64,000 bases of DNA. Source: Nymphaea colorata (lineage: Eukaryota > Streptophyta > Magnoliopsida > Nymphaeales > Nymphaeaceae). Made by a program: the position numbers and the translations under genes. The notes under the pieces were generated by a model that had not been told where the DNA came from, made no database searches, and saw nothing but the letters and a program-made list of their open reading frames with translations. This document shows, one piece after another, positions 60,306 through 64,000 of this stretch. The stretch lies in NCBI RefSeq assembly GCF_008831285.2, contig NC_045148.1, positions 10,699,183 through 10,763,182 of the forward strand, written 5' to 3'. Positions within the stretch are counted from its first letter, which is position 1. Each line of letters opens with the position of its first letter.

Positions 60306-61607
60306 TCTACCCTAGTGTTAGCTAGTTGGAGCGCAAGGGCACCAACATTGGACTTGGAACTTGTTGGACCACACAGTCATCCAATTGCAATTGTATTTTC
60401 AAGTCAACTTGATCCAATCAATCTGGTTTAGTAATACGCCTTTATGCATGCATGCAAGCACATCATTGAGAGCTGACTTTGTGTTCACAAGTTGATGATC
60501 ATATTAGAGTCAATAAGATTCATATACTTTGAGAGAATAAGATATACATTCACACACACACCAATGGAGCTGACTATATATAGACAAGTTGGCCACGACT
60601 CAATATGTATATCACATCAGAGTCAATAAGATTCACATACTTTGAGGGAATAAAAGATGCTTATCATCGAATGCATGCAGATGAAAAGCCTCATCCATTG
60701 AATGAATACTTCTAAGCAAACAGCCAATCAGTCATTTTCAGGACCAAGAAAGAGAAAGAATCTGCTTCTTCAATATGTGGGTGGAAGGGGCCACAAATGC
60801 CTGTGAAATGATGTTGTGGGTAGCTAGTGAGAGAATTTCAATCGTTTCATTATCAAAGCAAACAATGCAACCAGCTAGATGAAAAATTCACCACATATTG
60901 CAAACTTGAGCTCTGATGAAACTGGATCTGTGGTAGATTTAAGAGCAGTCCAAGTTGAGAGCACCAATAGCCAAGTGTCGATCGACCGCTGCCGTCGAGC
61001 TCAACCTTTAAACATTGGAGCAATTTGATCTAATCATGCAGGTTCTCTTTTTATCAACTTAGTTTATGCGCACCCATGCAAATACAACTTGTTCAAAATG
61101 AGCCGATCATGGTCAAGTTGGTACTTGGTGCCATGTCAATTTCAGTTTCTACAAGCCTGATGTTGTGTCTCTTTTGTTTTATGATGAGGAAGATTGCTGA
61201 GTCTTTTTTGGATGCATTGGACTTGTGGACCAACACCTCGGCCCACTCAAAAATGCATTGAAGGGTTGGGTCCAAGTATTGAGGCGCCTCTAGACCTGAC
61301 CCACTAGCAATTCGTGAGAGGCGAAAGCCACCTTCTTTCCCCTCCACTCCCAGGTTTCAGACCTGGCCACTGGGTTAAGTGCCCCTTTGAACCTAGATTC
61401 CGGCCGTCCATCGCAGGGTTGGGTCCAAGGAATGAGGTGCCTCTAGATCTCGGCTTCTATTCTAAGTGCCTTCTAGCCTGTAGAAGGGCGAAATTTTTTT
61501 GCTAAGAGGCTCATAGTAACTCAACTTTAAACATTTCAAAATTAAATCCTTCAAATGCATAATAAAGTATTATACTGTGTACCATTAACTAATAAGTCAC
61601 CCCAAAG
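60306..61607. other. Intergenic, no gene; local repeat
   Basis: A ~35-bp unit beginning gggttgggtccaag occurs at about 61263 and again at about 61421, with 'gcctctaga' in both. Overlapping small frames at 61076-61347 on opposite strands lack domains. Confidence 0.5.
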
Positions 61608-61745
61608 GGTGGTAGTGCATTGGGCAGCCAGTTGGTCACTTGTATTCGAATTTTGGAGGGATCACTGTCACGTACGTTCCTATATGACCAACTGCAGCCC
61701 ACATGTAGGTCCGAGGCTCCACGGTTGTTTCTAACATAGGTTTTT
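61608..61745 (+). mobile_element. tRNA-derived SINE-like sequence
   Basis: A-box-like ggtggtagtgcattgggc, then tattcgaat at B-box position, then 'ggatcactgtcacgt' identical to the copy at 26926-27075. Confidence 0.5.
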
Positions 61746-63879
61746 TACTTTCCCCTGATTTAACATCTCTACTTAGATTTTTGGCTAGCCCTGTCTCTAA
61801 TTATAACATACCCATCTTCAATTCCCTGAGTATGGAAACTCTACTATGCTCATTAGAGAGTCAGTACGAGGGAAACTAGTGATGCTTACCTTGAGTATTG
61901 ACTTCAACTTAGAGGACCTACTCAGCCGAGTTCTGCGCACTCTGGGGAGCTACTTTTTAGTTAATAGTTCGTGTCTGCAGGCATGCGTGCACATAGTAGT
62001 CAGCATTTTGTTCAGACACGCCAAATGCTTAAGAACAGATCCCCGCAATGCGATGTTTCATAAGACTGTTCGATTACGTCTTCAAATTAAATCGAATGTT
62101 TGAATGCATTTTCAAAATTATGGCACTATAGATGTGACTACTATAGTTTGAATTGTATAATTCTAGTCCCATATGTATGGATTTATTTGAATACGCATAT
62201 AAACAAGATCTGACAAATTCAAAAGTTGGTAGTTGGAGTTTTTATAATTCTATGAGATCTTATGTACATATCCAAGAACTGGACGAAAGCGGATCTCTGA
62301 GTTTTAAACCATAGTTGGAAATCCCAAAAAAACGTCACAAAATTGAACGCTAATTTTTATTTTTTTTTCTAGTAACGAATACAATCACGATGAGCTGCAA
62401 ATAACTCATCCAGAAACACTGAGAGTTGGATCGATCAAAACCACTTTTCATAGTGAACCATTTGCAAGCTTAGTGGCCTCTCTCTCTCTCTCTCTCACTC
62501 TCACTCTCTCTGAACGTCAACTTACTGTGATTCCTTACTCATTCTGAGTCTCTGATAAGGTTGTAAAACCCAAGCGAGCGATTCTTTTTCTTTGTAGTGC
62601 ATCCAGTTGTACACAATCACGAATAATATGTATGAATTCAAAAGGCAAAGGTGGGCAAGGATGCTTTAATCCTCTCAGAAAATTTCACACAGGAAGCAGT
62701 AGAAAGTTCCCCGACATATTCTTTTCAGATGACCATCTCTGGTTCAGAACCTGTTTTTTGCGAACTAAATTTATGAAACGTTAAGGGGAAGCATTACATA
62801 CAACACCAAAAAACCAAGAGGGCGGAGAGGAATAAAAACTGATCTATAGTTGTTACGTTTCAGTAGATGTGCAGAAGCCCAAATGACAGAGCTTGGGCGA
62901 TCGAGAACTGTGTGAGTCATGGATCATAGCCAAAATCAAGGCCACCAACCAAAAAAACTACATCACATATGCTGACAATGGTGGCTGCCCATCATCAGAA
63001 ATGATCGGGAATTCGTGAAATCTCCATTAGAACACGATTTTTACCGGTGATTATCTGCAGCGATGAGAAGATATACCGTTTGTTTTGTTTCGACTTTAGT
63101 GCAACACTGAGTCGCGTTCACTGAACACCTGCGATTATTCTCTTACGGATCGGCGACATAGCCTCGGCGTTTCTGCTCCCCACGCTTTAGCACACGAGCG
63201 CAGAAAGTGATGGCTTCAAAGATTCCCTAACTAATTAATTCCATTAAAAAGGCACACGCTCTGGCCACCATTCAATTCAAACGGCGAGCTTTTTGTCCTT
63301 AACATTGGTCAGATTAAAGTTCAGGGATTCGCAACAGGGAAGAATAAAAGCCCCCCATTTGCCTAAACAGACAAAATCTTTAAACAGCATGAAGCTAGCC
63401 ATTAATGGCTAATGTCTCTCAGTTCAGCACCTCTGCAATCTCCTTTCATTTCCCATCTCTCTTTTCTAGCAGGTTGTGAATTTTTAGCGAGCATCTTTTT
63501 CGAAGAAAAAGCAACTTTTGCCGAAGTCTGGACGGTTGGGGAGGCGATGAATTAAACCAATTCGGTCATATTTCTTTTAAGAAGGGTGAGAAACGCAAAG
63601 ACATATTGAGCTAATCAATTCCATGGCTCTATGAATCCTCGTATATTTGACAGTGAACGATGCAATTGACAAGGAAAGCAGAGGCAATTCCATGTCTTGT
63701 CAATGCAATGTTCTACTTTGATCTGTTCTACGTGGAAGAGTAGGAAGAAGAAGAAGAAGCAGATTGAACGACATCAAATTGAATATCTAAGACCAAATGC
63801 TTGATAGTTACACTCATATTACTCTCTTTAAAATAAAACACATTTATTAATGCTATTTTTTATTATTATCAGAGAATCT
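61746..63879. other. Intergenic, no gene seen
   Basis: CT microsatellite at about 62479-62512. Small frames have no recognisable domain. I see no exons of a gene lying mostly outside the window. Confidence 0.45.
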
Positions 63880-63914
63880 GACACGTGTCACAGGATGGTA
63901 AAACGTTCCACGTG
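63880..63914. promoter_or_regulatory. Paired G-box / ABRE-like sites
   Basis: A perfect palindrome gacacgtgtc (63880-63889) and ttccacgtgaaa centred at 63911 are two CACGTG cores 27 bp apart. Such pairs bind bZIP and bHLH factors and mark ABA- or light-responsive plant promoters. A gene may start to the right of the window; no exon is visible here. Confidence 0.35.
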
Positions 63915-64000
63915 AAAGATGCCCCTTGACTCTTCGATGGGAGGAGGTGGTGGCCGGTGGGGTCAACCCACAGAATATATCTCACGACTCCTGTCTCCCA

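Overview
This is a piece of a plant nuclear chromosome. Evidence: spliced genes with GT-AG introns, plant-only protein families (ASR3-type trihelix factor, EDGP/basic 7S globulin-like protein, an UNE12/LRL-like bHLH), an intact Ty1/copia retrotransposon primed by initiator tRNA-Met, tRNA-derived SINE-like sequences, MITEs, and many (TA)n, (CA)n and (GA)n microsatellites. It is an angiosperm; I cannot name the species. The intronless GC-rich gene beside AT-rich intergenic DNA would suit a lineage outside the core eudicots, but that is weak evidence.

Layout. 1-10.3 kb: no supportable gene; a ~1 kb direct repeat pair, a small hAT-like MITE, SINE-like pieces and a perfect 91-bp tandem duplication. 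10.3-12.5 kb (+): HSCB, the mitochondrial J-domain co-chaperone for Fe-S assembly, six exons. 14.3-15.4 kb (+): ASR3-like trihelix factor, two exons. 19.8-20.6 kb: an AT-rich minisatellite that turns into its own reverse complement. 21.6-22.9 kb (-): intronless aspartic-protease-like protein without a complete catalytic pair. 24.4-34.6 kb (-): a PhzF-family cluster made of a 3'-end remnant and two complete six-exon paralogues. 36.4-39.8 kb (+): bHLH transcription factor, divergent from the second PhzF gene. 39.9-40.7 kb: candidate short CACTA element. 44.1-44.6 kb (-): a small unrecognised protein. 47.0-56.9 kb (-): a TVP38/TMEM64 (VTT-domain) membrane protein of nine exons whose fourth intron holds a complete copia element with identical LTRs. 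57-64 kb: no gene; repeats, MITE-like elements and, at the right edge, two ACGT-core promoter boxes.

The genes are ordinary independent plant genes and do not form a pathway; the PhzF pair is the only gene cluster. The points most worth following are the very recent copia insertion inside a conserved gene, the two PhzF paralogues that both lack the expected catalytic glutamate, and several repeat structures without an obvious family. I see no CRISPR array, rRNA or tRNA gene. Exon limits were derived by hand from reading frame, splice dinucleotides and remembered family patterns; transcript data were not available.
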